Assembly: GCF_040545875.1 (NCBI RefSeq)
Contig: NZ_JBEPMR010000010.1
Source of the DNA: Faecalicatena_A orotica
GTDB lineage: Bacteria > Bacillota > Clostridia > Lachnospirales > Lachnospiraceae
DNA: 64,000 nt
Direction: 5' to 3' (one strand)
Shown piece by piece: positions 15,763 through 25,689 of this stretch. The translations under genes and the position numbers were made by a program. The stretch's first letter is position 1, and the number at the start of each line of letters is the position of its first letter. The notes beneath the pieces are model-generated. The model saw nothing but the letters and a program-made list of their open reading frames with translations, had not been told where the DNA came from and searched no databases.

Positions 15763-17319
15763 TTAGAACATAGAGCTAATCAGCTCCACCATACTGTCAA
15801 TGGAAGCCTTCTTCGAAATCCGAATCTGCATCCCGTATTTTTCTGCTTCTGCGGCAGTCTGTTCTCCAATGCAGACCGCCTGTATCTTTTTGTAATCGAG
15901 TGCACCGACTGCGTTCACGAAGCCTTTCACCGTAGATGCACTGGTAAATGTGACTGCATCGATCTCACCATCTTCAAACAGCTTTTGTATCTTTTCCCTG
16001 ACCTGCCCATGAGTCTCATAAACTGTTTCGTATAATGGGATATCCACGGCTTTGATGCCTGCCTCCTCAAGCGGCGGGAGCAGTTCTTCCGACCCGGCTG
16101 CCGCACGCACGATGGTGACTCTGCTTCCGGCTTTTGCCGTTTCTGCCAGCTGGGTGCCCAGGCTTGCAGCACAGTATACGTTTGGTACTAAATCAGCAAA
16201 CAGCCCGTACAAGGCAAGTTCTTTCTCCGTGGCAGACCCGATCGCCGCGATCTTCACATCTGCGGGGCATCGAAACAGCTTTCTTAAGTCTATTTTAAGC
16301 TCAGCCATCTGTTCAAAGAAGACTCTGACTCCTATGGGGCTTGTAAAGACGAGCCATTCCTCCTCTGCTAAATGCCCGAACGCCTTCATTTCACGTTCCA
16401 GTACCGGATTCGGTGAGATTGTTTTTGTATCAATTGCAGGCAGTTCGATGACCTGGGCGCCCAGAGAACGCAGTTTATCGGAGAGTCTGGAACCGTTCTG
16501 CCTCGGACGTGTAACAAGAATCTGCCTCCCCCCAAGAGGCCGGTCCTCCGCCCAGTGGAAGGTATCTGCCAGTGCACAGACTTCACCGACTACGATGATC
16601 GCCGGTGTGCCGATTGCCGCTTTCTCTGCATCCTCTGCAAGATGTTCTACCGTAGAAACCACACGCCTCTGCGCGGCAAGTGTTCCCTTTTCCAGAACCG
16701 CAGCCGGTGTCTGAGAGTCCATTCCTGCGTCCGTCAGTCCTTTCAGGATCGTTCTCATGGAAGAAATCCCCATTAAAAAGACGAGCGTTCCCTTAAGGTT
16801 TACAAGAGACGGATAATCAATTCTGCTCGTTCCGTCTTTTCGTGGATGCCCCGTTATCACATGGAAGGATGATGTAAAATCCCGGTGGGTAACCGGAATC
16901 CCCGCATAGGCCGGAACTGCTGCTGCTGATGTGATTCCGGGGACGATTTCAAATGGTATCCCATTCTCCTTAAGCAGTTCCAGTTCCTCGCCGCCCCTTC
17001 CAAATATGAAGGGGTCACCGCCCTTTAAGCGGAGCACCTTTTTCCCTTTCTTTGCTTCCTCAAGCAGAATCTGGTTGATCTCCTCCTGCGGCACCATATG
17101 GTGACCCGAACGTTTTCCCACATGGATCATCTCTTTCTTCGGGGAGATCAGACTCAGGATCTGGGCGCTGATCAGGGCATCATAAACAATCACATCTGCC
17201 AGTTCCATCAGTTCTTTTGTCCTGACCGTTAAAAGTCCTGCATCTCCCGGGCCTGCCCCGGCAAGCCATACCTTGCCGCAAGGTTCTGCCCCGGGTACTT
17301 TTTCTATCTTCTCTTTCAT
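15763..17319 (-). CDS. cobA-hemD: Uroporphyrinogen-III methyltransferase / uroporphyrinogen-III synthase fusion
   Basis: A 518-residue fusion. Residues ~15-255 are the SAM-dependent C2/C7 methyltransferase (SUMT): LAGAGPGDAGLLTV, VIVYDALIS, GGDPFIFGRGGEEL and PGITSAAAVPAYAGIPVTHR are all present. Residues ~265-518 are HemD, closing hydroxymethylbilane to uroporphyrinogen III (ILVTRPRQNG, TFTSASTVKGFV). The fusion directs the HemC product straight to precorrin-2, the first corrin/siroheme-committed intermediate. It overlaps hemC by four bases. This arrangement is common in Firmicutes. Confidence 0.96.
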   Translation of the reverse strand: MKEKIEKVPGAEPCGKVWLAGAGPGDAGLLTVRTKELMELADVIVYDALISAQILSLISPKKEMIHVGKRSGHHMVPQEEINQILLEEAKKGKKVLRLKGGDPFIFGRGGEELELLKENGIPFEIVPGITSAAAVPAYAGIPVTHRDFTSSFHVITGHPRKDGTSRIDYPSLVNLKGTLVFLMGISSMRTILKGLTDAGMDSQTPAAVLEKGTLAAQRRVVSTVEHLAEDAEKAAIGTPAIIVVGEVCALADTFHWAEDRPLGGRQILVTRPRQNGSRLSDKLRSLGAQVIELPAIDTKTISPNPVLEREMKAFGHLAEEEWLVFTSPIGVRVFFEQMAELKIDLRKLFRCPADVKIAAIGSATEKELALYGLFADLVPNVYCAASLGTQLAETAKAGSRVTIVRAAAGSEELLPPLEEAGIKAVDIPLYETVYETHGQVREKIQKLFEDGEIDAVTFTSASTVKGFVNAVGALDYKKIQAVCIGEQTAAEAEKYGMQIRISKKASIDSMVELISSMF

Positions 17320-18206
17320 GATTTACTCCTTTGTCTCATGTCCTCTGCCAGACCGGCACCAAGCTGTCTGGCTCTGGCAGTCTCCCCCGTTCTTGTTTCC
17401 ACCCAGTATGTATCGTCTTCTTCCTGATAATACAGACCCGTAAGCCGGATTTCCGTCCCCACTGCACTGGCATGCGCTGCAACCGGTGATGTGCAGCCCC
17501 CGTCCAGTGCCGATACAAACTCGCGTTCTGCAAGAGCCTCGGCTTCGCTTTTGCTGCTAAAGAAAGGTTCCAGATAGGAATGGTCCTCCCCGCGTCTTCC
17601 CTGCACAGCCAGTATCCCCTGTCCTGCAGCCGGAATGACCTCATCAGTTTCAAATATCCTGCCCATTACGGACTCCATCTGTAAACGTCTCAGCCCTGCC
17701 GCAGCAAGCACCGTACCATCAAAGTTTTCCTGCTCCAGTTTACGAAGCCTCGTCTGGACGTTGCCACGGATTCCCTGAAAGGAACAGGATGGGAACAGCT
17801 TCTTTAGCTGCAGTGACCTTCTCCGGCTGGAAGTCCCGATGATCCCGCCTTCCGGAATTTCCGTCCGCCCCGGCTTATAAATCAGGACGTCTCTGGGATC
17901 TTCCCTTTTGCTGTAACCGATCAATGGAAGTTCTTTTGGAACCTCCATCGGCATATCCTTCAGGCTGTGTACAGAAATATCAATCCTGCCCTCCATAAGT
18001 GCCCTGTCCAGTTCCTTGACAAACAGTCCTTTTCCCCCGATCAGTTCCAGACTCTTATCCAGGATCTTGTCTCCTGTCGTCTTCATGGTCACAAGTTCCA
18101 CTTTTATTCCAGGGTTATATTTTTCAATCGCATTCTTTACCAGTTCTGCCTGTATAACGGCAAGCCTGCTTTCCCGGCTTCCGATCCGGATGATAGACTG
18201 CACCAT
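17316..18206 (-). CDS. hemC: Hydroxymethylbilane synthase (porphobilinogen deaminase)
   Basis: A 296-residue enzyme joining four porphobilinogen units. The N-terminus has IRIGSRESRLAVIQAELV, the middle SVHSLKDMPMEVP and GTSSRRRSLQLK, and the cofactor-binding cysteine lies in ALDGGCTSPVAAHA near residue 233. A GGGGGAG ribosome site precedes the ATG, two bases after cobQ. Its substrate must come from a hemB gene elsewhere; hemA, hemL and hemB are not in this window. Confidence 0.96.
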   Translation of the reverse strand: MVQSIIRIGSRESRLAVIQAELVKNAIEKYNPGIKVELVTMKTTGDKILDKSLELIGGKGLFVKELDRALMEGRIDISVHSLKDMPMEVPKELPLIGYSKREDPRDVLIYKPGRTEIPEGGIIGTSSRRRSLQLKKLFPSCSFQGIRGNVQTRLRKLEQENFDGTVLAAAGLRRLQMESVMGRIFETDEVIPAAGQGILAVQGRRGEDHSYLEPFFSSKSEAEALAEREFVSALDGGCTSPVAAHASAVGTEIRLTGLYYQEEDDTYWVETRTGETARARQLGAGLAEDMRQRSKS

Positions 18207-18208
18207 AT

Positions 18209-19717
18209 TTATTCTCCCCCTTCGAGTATGCGGTAGACTGCATCCATATCCAGACTCTCCCGGATGATGTCCGCAAGTTTATCGTACTGCTGGTTTTTAT
18301 ATTCTTCAAGATCGACGGCCCTGATATCCTCATGGTCCAGTCCCTTCTGCTTCAGCAGTGCACGGACCAGGCCTCCGGCAGCCTCCGGTTTATCAAATAC
18401 ACCGTGGACGTAGCAGCCATATACATTGCCGTGGGCGGCTCCATCCATCTTCTGGGATTCTTCCGTGACATCGTTTCTCAACGTCAGGATCGGAGACCCG
18501 CCTGTCAGTTCTGTGGCTCCCATATGGATCTCGTATCCCTCGATCTGGACACCGTTTAAATCATCCAGCATCCCGCCGGGACTTAGGAAGGTCCCCTGCA
18601 CGCGCGTCCTTGTCTTTTCCTGTTCAAAAACTGTTCTCGCCGGCAGAAGTCCCATCCCCTGTATGGTTCCTTTCTGTTCCACCCCTTCGGGATCGGTGAT
18701 CTCTTCCCCAAGCATCTGGTAACCTCCGCAGATTCCGAAGACTAACTTTCCCTGTCCGCTGTGGCGTATGACCTTGGCCTCCAGTCCGTTCTGGCGCATC
18801 CAGAGCAGGTCACCGATAGTATTCTTACTTCCCGGTATGAGTACTGCATCCGGATTTCCAAACTCTCCGGGTGCAGAAACATAACGCACGGAAACTCCTT
18901 CCATACATTCCAGTGCCATGAAATCCGTAAAGTTTGAAATCCGCGGAAGGCGTATGACAGCAATATCCACCAGTCCTGCCGTTTCTTTTCTGTCGAACCG
19001 TTCTGTGAGGCTGTCCTCATCGTCAATGTCCAGATAGAAATAGGGCACCACGCCCCGGACCGGTATCCCGGTTTTCTCTTCCAGCATCTGAAGTCCCGGT
19101 GCAAGTATATTCTTATCTCCACGGAATTTATTGATGATCGTTCCCTTGATTCTGTTTCTTTCCTGTTCCTCCAGAAGCATGACCGTGCCTACCAGCTGTG
19201 CAAAAACCCCGCCCCGGTCGATATCTCCGACCAGAAGGACCGGTGCATCCACAAGCTCTGCTAATCCCATATTGACGATATCCTCGTCCTTTAAGTTGAT
19301 TTCCGCCGGGCTTCCCGCCCCCTCAATCACAATAATATCATACGACTTCTCCAGCTCATGGTATGCGTCCAGAACAGCCGGTACGAATTTCTTCTTGGAG
19401 CGGTAATACTCCGAGGCTGACATCACCCCGGTCACTTCTCCGTTAACGATGACCTGGGACCCTGTATCATTGGTAGGCTTCAGCAGGATCGGGTTCATCA
19501 GTACAGAAGGTTCGATCCCGGCTGCCTCTGCCTGCATGACCTGGGCTCGTCCCATTTCCAGTCCCTCTTTTGTAATAAAAGAGTTCAGGGCCATATTCTG
19601 TGATTTAAACGGGGCCGTCCTGTATCCGTCCTGGGCAAATACCCTGCACAGGCCTCCCACGAGGATGCTCTTTCCCGCATTGGACATGGTCCCCTGTATC
19701 ATAATGCATTTTGACAT
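18209..19717 (-). CDS. cobQ: Cobyric acid synthase
   Basis: A 502-residue glutamine-dependent amidase (CbiP/CobQ) that amidates side chains b, d, e and g of adenosylcobyrinate diamide. N-terminal P-loop-like MIQGTMSNAGKSILVGGLCR and the DIDRGGVFAQLVGT block; C-terminal class I glutaminase domain with the nucleophile in VFGICGGYQMLG near residue 325, and the late histidine in YGCYVHGVFD. GAAGGAG precedes the start. It follows cobD at 17 bases and precedes hemC at two. Confidence 0.96.
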   Translation of the reverse strand: MSKCIMIQGTMSNAGKSILVGGLCRVFAQDGYRTAPFKSQNMALNSFITKEGLEMGRAQVMQAEAAGIEPSVLMNPILLKPTNDTGSQVIVNGEVTGVMSASEYYRSKKKFVPAVLDAYHELEKSYDIIVIEGAGSPAEINLKDEDIVNMGLAELVDAPVLLVGDIDRGGVFAQLVGTVMLLEEQERNRIKGTIINKFRGDKNILAPGLQMLEEKTGIPVRGVVPYFYLDIDDEDSLTERFDRKETAGLVDIAVIRLPRISNFTDFMALECMEGVSVRYVSAPGEFGNPDAVLIPGSKNTIGDLLWMRQNGLEAKVIRHSGQGKLVFGICGGYQMLGEEITDPEGVEQKGTIQGMGLLPARTVFEQEKTRTRVQGTFLSPGGMLDDLNGVQIEGYEIHMGATELTGGSPILTLRNDVTEESQKMDGAAHGNVYGCYVHGVFDKPEAAGGLVRALLKQKGLDHEDIRAVDLEEYKNQQYDKLADIIRESLDMDAVYRILEGGE

Positions 19718-19734
19718 ATCGGTTCTCCTTCTTT

Positions 19735-20793
19735 TTATTCTGCAGTCCTGCAGTCTTTTGAATAGATTTCTTCCAGTGCCGATAGCAGCTGCCTGTTCTC
19801 ACTGCTGCTTTTCACCGCAATGCGGTAATAGCCTTTTTTCAGTCCTTCGTAATTGCTGCAGTCCCGGATCAGTATGTACTGCTCTTTTAAAAGCTCAAAT
19901 AAATCATATTTACTTTTTAACAGCATATAATTTGCTGAGGACGGAAAATACCTGACTCCTATTCTTCCCAATTCTTTTTCCATCATTTTCCGTTCCTCAC
20001 TTACAAAGCACCTGGTCATCTCTACCCGCTCCGGCTCCGTAAGGGCGGCAAGTCCCGCCTCCTGCGCGGTCACGGAGACGCTCCACGGCTGCCTGACAGC
20101 ACAGAGTTTCTCTAAAAGGCCCCTGTCCGAACTGATGCCGTACCCAAGCCGCAGGCCGGGCATTGCATGCATCTTTGTAAACGCCCGCATCAGAAATACT
20201 TCCTTTGTTACCAATGCTTCCTTCGCCGACAGGATGCCTGTCTGGTCCTCCTGAAACTCATAAAAACATTCATCTAAAACAAGCCTGATATGCCGTTCTT
20301 GACATCTTTGAATGATTTCCTGCAGAAGTTCCCTGTCCACGGTCTGCCCTGTCGGATTGTCCGGACTGCATAAGAAAACCATGTCCGTATCTTCCGTCAA
20401 TTGATCCAGATACTCCTCTGTCAGCCTAAAATTTTCTTCTTCCTTTAGATAATGGTACACGATCTTACAGCCTGCTGCCTTTAAGGCCTGAGCGTACTCG
20501 GAAAAAGACGGGGCCGTCAGCACCGCTTTTCTCGGACGCTCTGCAAAGACGATGGAAAAGATCAGGTCCGCCGCACCGTTTCCAAAGACAAGCAGCTCTC
20601 CGTCGATGTCTTCTTTTTCTGCCAGTGCCTTCCTCAGTCTGCTTAAACGGCTGTCCGGATACACACCGATCCATTCAGAACTTAAGGCAGCCGCCTCTTT
20701 CACCTTCCGGCTCGGCCCGAAAGGATTGATATTGGCAGAAAAGTCAATCATGCCTTCATATGTGTAAATATCACCGCCATGCATGTAATCCAT
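19735..20793 (-). CDS. cobD: L-threonine-O-3-phosphate decarboxylase
   Basis: A 352-residue PLP enzyme of the aspartate aminotransferase fold making the (R)-1-aminopropan-2-ol phosphate linker of the nucleotide loop. It begins with HGGDIYTYEGMIDFSANINPFGPS, typical of CobD. The PLP lysine is in MRAFTKMHAMPGLRLGYG near residue 215, and CSPDNPTGQTVDRELL is conserved. The ATG at 20793 is used because GGGAGG lies five bases before it; the earlier ATG at 20808 has no ribosome site. Histidinol-phosphate aminotransferase is a relative, but the operon context decides. Confidence 0.92.
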   Translation of the reverse strand: MDYMHGGDIYTYEGMIDFSANINPFGPSRKVKEAAALSSEWIGVYPDSRLSRLRKALAEKEDIDGELLVFGNGAADLIFSIVFAERPRKAVLTAPSFSEYAQALKAAGCKIVYHYLKEEENFRLTEEYLDQLTEDTDMVFLCSPDNPTGQTVDRELLQEIIQRCQERHIRLVLDECFYEFQEDQTGILSAKEALVTKEVFLMRAFTKMHAMPGLRLGYGISSDRGLLEKLCAVRQPWSVSVTAQEAGLAALTEPERVEMTRCFVSEERKMMEKELGRIGVRYFPSSANYMLLKSKYDLFELLKEQYILIRDCSNYEGLKKGYYRIAVKSSSENRQLLSALEEIYSKDCRTAE

Positions 20794-20850
20794 AAAATCC
20801 TCCCGCATCTAAATCTTCAAAGTCAAACAGCTGTTCCAAAAAAGGAACCA

Positions 20851-21810
20851 TTACAAGATGAACACCAGTTTTACCATCCCGAACAGCAGGAATGTCAGTA
20901 CTGCCGTCCCATACATCAGCCTGTCCGCCCTCGGAATATCTTCCGCCTCAACGGGCCGGATGTCATCACCGATGTAATCTTTTTTATACAGCTTCCCGAA
21001 ATACCACGCATCCCCGGCGAGCCGGATCTGAAGTGCCCCCGCACAGACTGCCTCTGTCTGCGCCGAATTCGGGCTGGCATGTTTTCTCCGGTCCCGCAGA
21101 TAGATGCGCCACGCGCCGCGTGCGTCCATCTTCAGCACCCACGCTGCCGCAATCATCAGAAAAGCGGACAGACGGGCCGGGATATAATTGAGCACATCGT
21201 CCATCTTTGCCGCGCATCGTCCCAGATACAGATACTTTTCATCCTTATAGCCGATCATGGAGTCCATTGTATTGACTGCCTTGTAAAAGAATCCTAAGGG
21301 GGCGCCTCCGATCATCATAAACAGAAGCGGCGCCGTCACCCCGTCTGAAGTATTTTCCGCAACAGTCTCTACGGCCGCCTTCACGACACCGGCCTCATCC
21401 AGACACTGTGTATCCCTTCCCACGATCATGGAAACAGCCTTTCTGGCTCCGGGAAGGTCTCCTTTTTTGACTTCTGCATATACCTTCATGCTCTCCTGCT
21501 TCAGTCCCTTCGCCGCCAAAAGCTGCCAGCACCAGAAGCTTTCCAGCAGGAATCGAAGTACCGGGTGTACACGTCCCGCTGCATACAGGAAAAGACACGG
21601 AACCACTACAGAAACGAGCACGACGAGGATCCCCAAGAGCCCCCCGGCCACAAACTGTGCATTCTTTTGATCTTTACAGATTCTCCGGAATTGTTTTTCC
21701 AAAAATGCAATCAGTGCACCAATCAGCCGGATCGGATGATACAGCCATACCGGGTCTCCAAATAGAAAATCTAATATAAATCCTGTCCCACAGGCTAACA
21801 ATGCCATCAT
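20851..21810 (-). CDS. cbiB: Adenosylcobinamide-phosphate synthase
   Basis: A 319-residue integral membrane protein joining the aminopropanol arm to adenosylcobyric acid. N-terminal FILDFLFGDPVWLYHPIRLIG, then IVGRDTQCLDEAGVVKAAVETVAENTSDGVTAPL and SPNSAQTEAVCAGALQIRLAG are family blocks. About five membrane segments. Its ATG overlaps the cobC stop by four bases (ATGA), and a second ATG follows at once. Also named CobD in some bacteria; here cobD is the decarboxylase. Confidence 0.94.
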   Translation of the reverse strand: MMALLACGTGFILDFLFGDPVWLYHPIRLIGALIAFLEKQFRRICKDQKNAQFVAGGLLGILVVLVSVVVPCLFLYAAGRVHPVLRFLLESFWCWQLLAAKGLKQESMKVYAEVKKGDLPGARKAVSMIVGRDTQCLDEAGVVKAAVETVAENTSDGVTAPLLFMMIGGAPLGFFYKAVNTMDSMIGYKDEKYLYLGRCAAKMDDVLNYIPARLSAFLMIAAAWVLKMDARGAWRIYLRDRRKHASPNSAQTEAVCAGALQIRLAGDAWYFGKLYKKDYIGDDIRPVEAEDIPRADRLMYGTAVLTFLLFGMVKLVFIL

Positions 21811-22415
21811 AACCGTTCTATCTCCCTGAATTCTTTTTGTCCTCTGCCCCATGCCGCCTCATCCAGAGAAATCACATACCCGCCGCCGTTTTCGGCCTGC
21901 CAGTCATAAAACTCACTGTCTCCCCGGTCAAACCGGGACAGCACGGCCATAATCGTTCCCCCGTGGACGACCATAGCCGCCGTCTCACAGCCTTTTTCGA
22001 CCAGCTCTGCCGCCATTTCCTCGAATCCTTCCACGCACCGGGCCTTGAACGCTTCGTGGCTCTCCCCTTCCGGGAAAGGTATCGTCCCGCGGGAATCCAG
22101 CCATTCCTGATAGACGGGAAGGTCTTTGAGTTCCTCGTAGTTCTTCCCCTCGAACAGCCCGAAGTCACATTCCCGCATCTTTTCACAGAGCAGCGGCTCT
22201 TCTCCCGGAAAGAGCAGATTTGCGGTCTGGATACAGCGTTTCATCGGACTGGCAATCACACAATCAAGCTTTCCCAATGCCTGAATGAGGTTTCGTTTCT
22301 CTTCTGCCATCCTGATAAGCCCTTCCCCTTCGAGCAGGGGCTCGTCTGTCCGGCCTACATATCTTCGTTCCAGATTTCCCGGCGTCTGGAAGTGCCGTAT
22401 CATAACTACCTTCAT
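21807..22415 (-). CDS. cobC: Alpha-ribazole phosphatase
   Basis: A 202-residue histidine phosphatase. The family motif appears as MIRHFQTPGNLERRYVGRTDEPL, with the catalytic histidine at residue 8, and the second histidine is in AAMVVHGGTIMAVL. It removes the phosphate from alpha-ribazole-5'-phosphate (or from the cobamide phosphate). Overlaps cobS and cbiB by four bases at each side. The arginine is MIRHF rather than the usual RHGET; function is assigned from context. Confidence 0.9.
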   Translation of the reverse strand: MKVVMIRHFQTPGNLERRYVGRTDEPLLEGEGLIRMAEEKRNLIQALGKLDCVIASPMKRCIQTANLLFPGEEPLLCEKMRECDFGLFEGKNYEELKDLPVYQEWLDSRGTIPFPEGESHEAFKARCVEGFEEMAAELVEKGCETAAMVVHGGTIMAVLSRFDRGDSEFYDWQAENGGGYVISLDEAAWGRGQKEFREIERL

Positions 22416-23173
22416 AACAGCCTCCCCGCCAGTACAATTCCGGTCAGCACCGCCAGTTCACAGAGCTGGAGGAAATACCCCGCCAGATCCCCGGTAACTC
22501 CGCCAAACTGCCTGTTGCACAGCCGCCTGTAATATAGAAAGACCACCGCAGCAGCCGCAAGGGAAGCAAGTCCGAGAACCCAGTTCAGCCACAGGACCAG
22601 CCCTGAGAAAACAAAAAGGTAAATAATCATCGTAATCCTGACGTTCTTCCTCTTGGCCCCGTCCTGAAAAGTCTTCGCAAGCCCAGAGTTTCTGGCGGCC
22701 TGGAAGGTTACGATGGAGAATCCGCTGAAAGAGCGGGACAGAACATACCCGCACCCGATCACGGGCAGCATGTCCAGTGTCACCTCGCTCCACACAGCCA
22801 CGCTCCACAGAAAGTAACAGCCCAGTCCTAAGATTGCGAAGGCACCGGAATTTGAGTCTTTCAGGATCGCAAGTTTTTTCTCCCGGTCCCCGTAGGAACT
22901 GACAGCATCCATCGTATCCATAAAACCGTCCAGATGAATCCCGCCCGTGACCAGCACAGGCAGCAGCGTCATTGCCGCCGCGAAGAACAGTTTCCCGGCA
23001 CCGCTTTTCAAAAGCAGACTGCCCAGAAGGACTTCCAGTATGCCAATCACTGCACCGATGACAGGAAAAAAACACATCGCATACTTCATATTCTTTTCAT
23101 TCCATTCCACTCTCGGCATCGGTATTTTCGAATACATCGACATCGCCACAGCACATGATTCAAGCAGATACAT
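22412..23173 (-). CDS. cobS: Adenosylcobinamide-GDP ribazoletransferase (cobalamin synthase)
   Basis: A 253-residue polytopic membrane enzyme joining adenosylcobinamide-GDP and alpha-ribazole. The metal-binding signature HLDGFMDTMDAVSSYGDREKKLAILKD lies near residues 79-105 and is followed by NSGAFAILGLG. GAGGAGGG precedes the ATG. It sits with cobT, cobC and cobU in one operon, so the whole nucleotide loop assembly set is present. Confidence 0.95.
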   Translation of the reverse strand: MYLLESCAVAMSMYSKIPMPRVEWNEKNMKYAMCFFPVIGAVIGILEVLLGSLLLKSGAGKLFFAAAMTLLPVLVTGGIHLDGFMDTMDAVSSYGDREKKLAILKDSNSGAFAILGLGCYFLWSVAVWSEVTLDMLPVIGCGYVLSRSFSGFSIVTFQAARNSGLAKTFQDGAKRKNVRITMIIYLFVFSGLVLWLNWVLGLASLAAAAVVFLYYRRLCNRQFGGVTGDLAGYFLQLCELAVLTGIVLAGRLL

Positions 23174-23196
23174 GATATTCCCTCCTCGTCCCCCGG

Positions 23197-24285
23197 TTAC
23201 TTCAAAACTTCATACTTTTCAATCTTTGTCTCTTCAAAGGTGCTCATCCTGCGGTAAACTGAAAGTCCCATCTCCAGAAGTGGAAAGACTGCTACGGCAC
23301 CGCTGCCCTCACCCAGACACATATCACAGGTCAGAAACGGGGATATACCCAGCGCGTCCAGAAGCATCTGGCCGGCCGGCTCTTTGGATACATGGGAAGG
23401 CATCATGTAATCTCCTGCAGCCGGAACCATGCGAAGGGCAGTCAGGGCAGATACCGCTGAAATAAAACCGTCGATCACGACTGGTACATGATACAGTGCA
23501 CCGCCTAAGAATACCCCGGCCAGTCCCGCGATATCCAGTCCGCCTACCTTTGCCAGCACATCCAGAGCGTCATCTGGATCCGGCTTATGAAGACTGATCC
23601 CCCGCTTGATTGCACCAATCTTCTTTTCCAGCCCTTCACTGCTTAAGCCTGCCCCTTTTCCGGTAACTTCCTCGACCGGCCGGTTCAGGAGTACAGCGGC
23701 CACGGCGCTGCTTGACGTGGTATTTCCAATGCCCATCTCACCGGTTGCGAGAATATCATATCCCTGCGCCTTCAGGTCACCGGCCATGCGGATTCCGACC
23801 AGTATGGCGTTCCATGCTTCTTCCCTTGTCATCGCAGGTTCCTTTGCCAGATTCTTTGTTCCATAAGCAATCTTTTGAGATGTCTTTGTCACGGACGGCA
23901 CATCCACCGCCATCCCGATATCGACCGGGAACAGATCGGCTCCCGCGATTTCGCTCATGATTGCAACACTGGCTGCTTTCTTTGTAAAGTTATCAGCCAC
24001 AATCGCCGTAACCTCCTGCCCTGTCTGTGTCACACCCTCTTCCACGACGCCGTTATCCGCACACATGATAATCAGGCCCTTTTTCTCCAGATCATACTCT
24101 GCTGTCCGCTTCATCCCCGCCATGCGGATCACGGCATCCTCCAATTTCCCCAGACTGAACAGAGGCTTTGCCACGGACATCCATCTTCTCTTCGCAGCCT
24201 CGACACTTGCCTGATCGGCGGGCTCAATCATCATTTTCAATTCCTCCGGAGTGATCTTTTCCGGAATTTCTGTCACCTGTGCCAT
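23197..24285 (-). CDS. cobT: Nicotinate-nucleotide-dimethylbenzimidazole phosphoribosyltransferase
   Basis: A 362-residue CobT that activates the lower-ligand base. It has SLGKLEDAVIRMAGM, VIMCADNGVVEEGVTQTGQEVTA, the GEMGIGNTTSSSAV block and the C-terminal catalytic glutamate in MCLGEGSGAVAVFPLLEMGLSVY. No bza or bluB gene for making benzimidazole is in the window, so the base must be made elsewhere or salvaged. The lower ligand may not be dimethylbenzimidazole in the host. Confidence 0.95.
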   Translation of the reverse strand: MAQVTEIPEKITPEELKMMIEPADQASVEAAKRRWMSVAKPLFSLGKLEDAVIRMAGMKRTAEYDLEKKGLIIMCADNGVVEEGVTQTGQEVTAIVADNFTKKAASVAIMSEIAGADLFPVDIGMAVDVPSVTKTSQKIAYGTKNLAKEPAMTREEAWNAILVGIRMAGDLKAQGYDILATGEMGIGNTTSSSAVAAVLLNRPVEEVTGKGAGLSSEGLEKKIGAIKRGISLHKPDPDDALDVLAKVGGLDIAGLAGVFLGGALYHVPVVIDGFISAVSALTALRMVPAAGDYMMPSHVSKEPAGQMLLDALGISPFLTCDMCLGEGSGAVAVFPLLEMGLSVYRRMSTFEETKIEKYEVLK

Positions 24286-24301
24286 CGCTTTTCATACCTT
24301 C

Positions 24302-25687
24302 CTATTCTGATTGAAATTTTCTGCAGTTTTCGATAAACCGTTCTGCAAAAACGGGATTGGAGTAGAAATGAATATGGGGATATCCTGCAAACAGGCTGCC
24401 CTCCATATGGATACACTCCCAGAAACGTTTTTTGTCCGGCTTCACCGCCAGACAGTCTGTACCGTTATCGGTACTGTCCCAGTAATGGAATTCATGTCCT
24501 CTCAGCCGCTCTCCCTTTTTGAAATAGATTCCGTCTTTCTGTGCCTGAAGGTCAATATAACCAAATCGGACCAGCCTGTCTTTTTTTACTGCCCGACCTT
24601 CTATGACACCGGCCACAGAACGAAAGACTCCGTCTTTTCCTTCCATTTCCTCATGTAGATACATAAATCCGCCGCATTCTGCCAGACACGGCATTCCCTC
24701 TTCGACTGCTTCTCTGACTGCCGTACACATCTCACCGTTTGCAGAAAGTGTTTCTGTATAAAGCTCCGGGTAACCGCCTCCGATGATCATTCCCTGCAGC
24801 CCTTCCGGCAGCCGGCTGTCATGGAGCGGACTAAAGGGAATCAGTTCGCAGCCCGCATTTTTTAACAGTTCCAGATTATCCTTATAATAGAAACAGAATG
24901 CTTCATCACGGGCGATGCCTATCCGGGCTTTTTTACCCGTCTGAACTTCCCTTGCCTGCCCCGCTGCTTCTGTATCTGCATTACCTTCGTTTCTTCCGAT
25001 TTCCAGCAGCTGCTCCAGATCCACCGTGCCACTTAAGATTTCTCCTGCCCGCATAAGGCGTTCACGGATTCCAAGAACCTCCTTCGGTGTGACCAGTCCG
25101 AGATGTCTGCTTTCCAGCCCAAACACTTCATCCTCAGGCACATAACCGACGACCGGGATCTGATATCCCTTTTCCTTGAGTCCGGCCTCAATCATGGCCT
25201 TCATCTTCGGATACAGCATTCCGGAAATGCGGTTCAATAAGATCCCCTGAATGTGGCTTTCCTCACGAAACTGGAGCATTCCCAGAATCATGGGCAGAAC
25301 CGAAAGTGCCATCCCCCTGCAGGGCACTACCAGGACCACCGGAATACCGAGTGTACCGGCCACATGGAAAGAACTGGCCTGGTCCGAGTCCAGGGCCATC
25401 CCGTCATAATATCCCATCACTCCCTCAATTACGGTCACTTCCGCACCGCGGGTATGTTCCAGAAAAAGCGGTTTTAGCACTTCTGGTTCGCAGAAGAAAA
25501 GATCCAGATTTTCTGACTCAATTCCAAGCACCTCCCTGTGGAACATGGGATCGATATAATCCGGCCCGCATTTACATGCGGCAGTCTTCATGCCCTTCTG
25601 TAAAAAAGCCGCCATCAGAGCACAGGAGATCACAGTCTTGCCGCTTCCGCTGGATGCCGCTGCGATCATAAACTGAGAACCTTTCAT
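24302..25687 (-). CDS. cbiA: Cobyrinate a,c-diamide synthase
   Basis: A 461-residue glutamine-dependent amidase. The ATP-binding N-terminus reads IAAASSGSGKTVISCALM, followed by CGPDYIDPMFH and GVMGYYDGMALDSDQ-like blocks. The C-terminal glutaminase domain has the nucleophile in MPCLAECGGFMYLHEE near residue 345, and a late HEFHYWD. It acts before adenosylation; the adenosyltransferase (CobO/PduO type) is not in this window. Two bases separate it from cbiET. Confidence 0.95.
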   Translation of the reverse strand: MKGSQFMIAAASSGSGKTVISCALMAAFLQKGMKTAACKCGPDYIDPMFHREVLGIESENLDLFFCEPEVLKPLFLEHTRGAEVTVIEGVMGYYDGMALDSDQASSFHVAGTLGIPVVLVVPCRGMALSVLPMILGMLQFREESHIQGILLNRISGMLYPKMKAMIEAGLKEKGYQIPVVGYVPEDEVFGLESRHLGLVTPKEVLGIRERLMRAGEILSGTVDLEQLLEIGRNEGNADTEAAGQAREVQTGKKARIGIARDEAFCFYYKDNLELLKNAGCELIPFSPLHDSRLPEGLQGMIIGGGYPELYTETLSANGEMCTAVREAVEEGMPCLAECGGFMYLHEEMEGKDGVFRSVAGVIEGRAVKKDRLVRFGYIDLQAQKDGIYFKKGERLRGHEFHYWDSTDNGTDCLAVKPDKKRFWECIHMEGSLFAGYPHIHFYSNPVFAERFIENCRKFQSE

Positions 25688-25689
25688 TG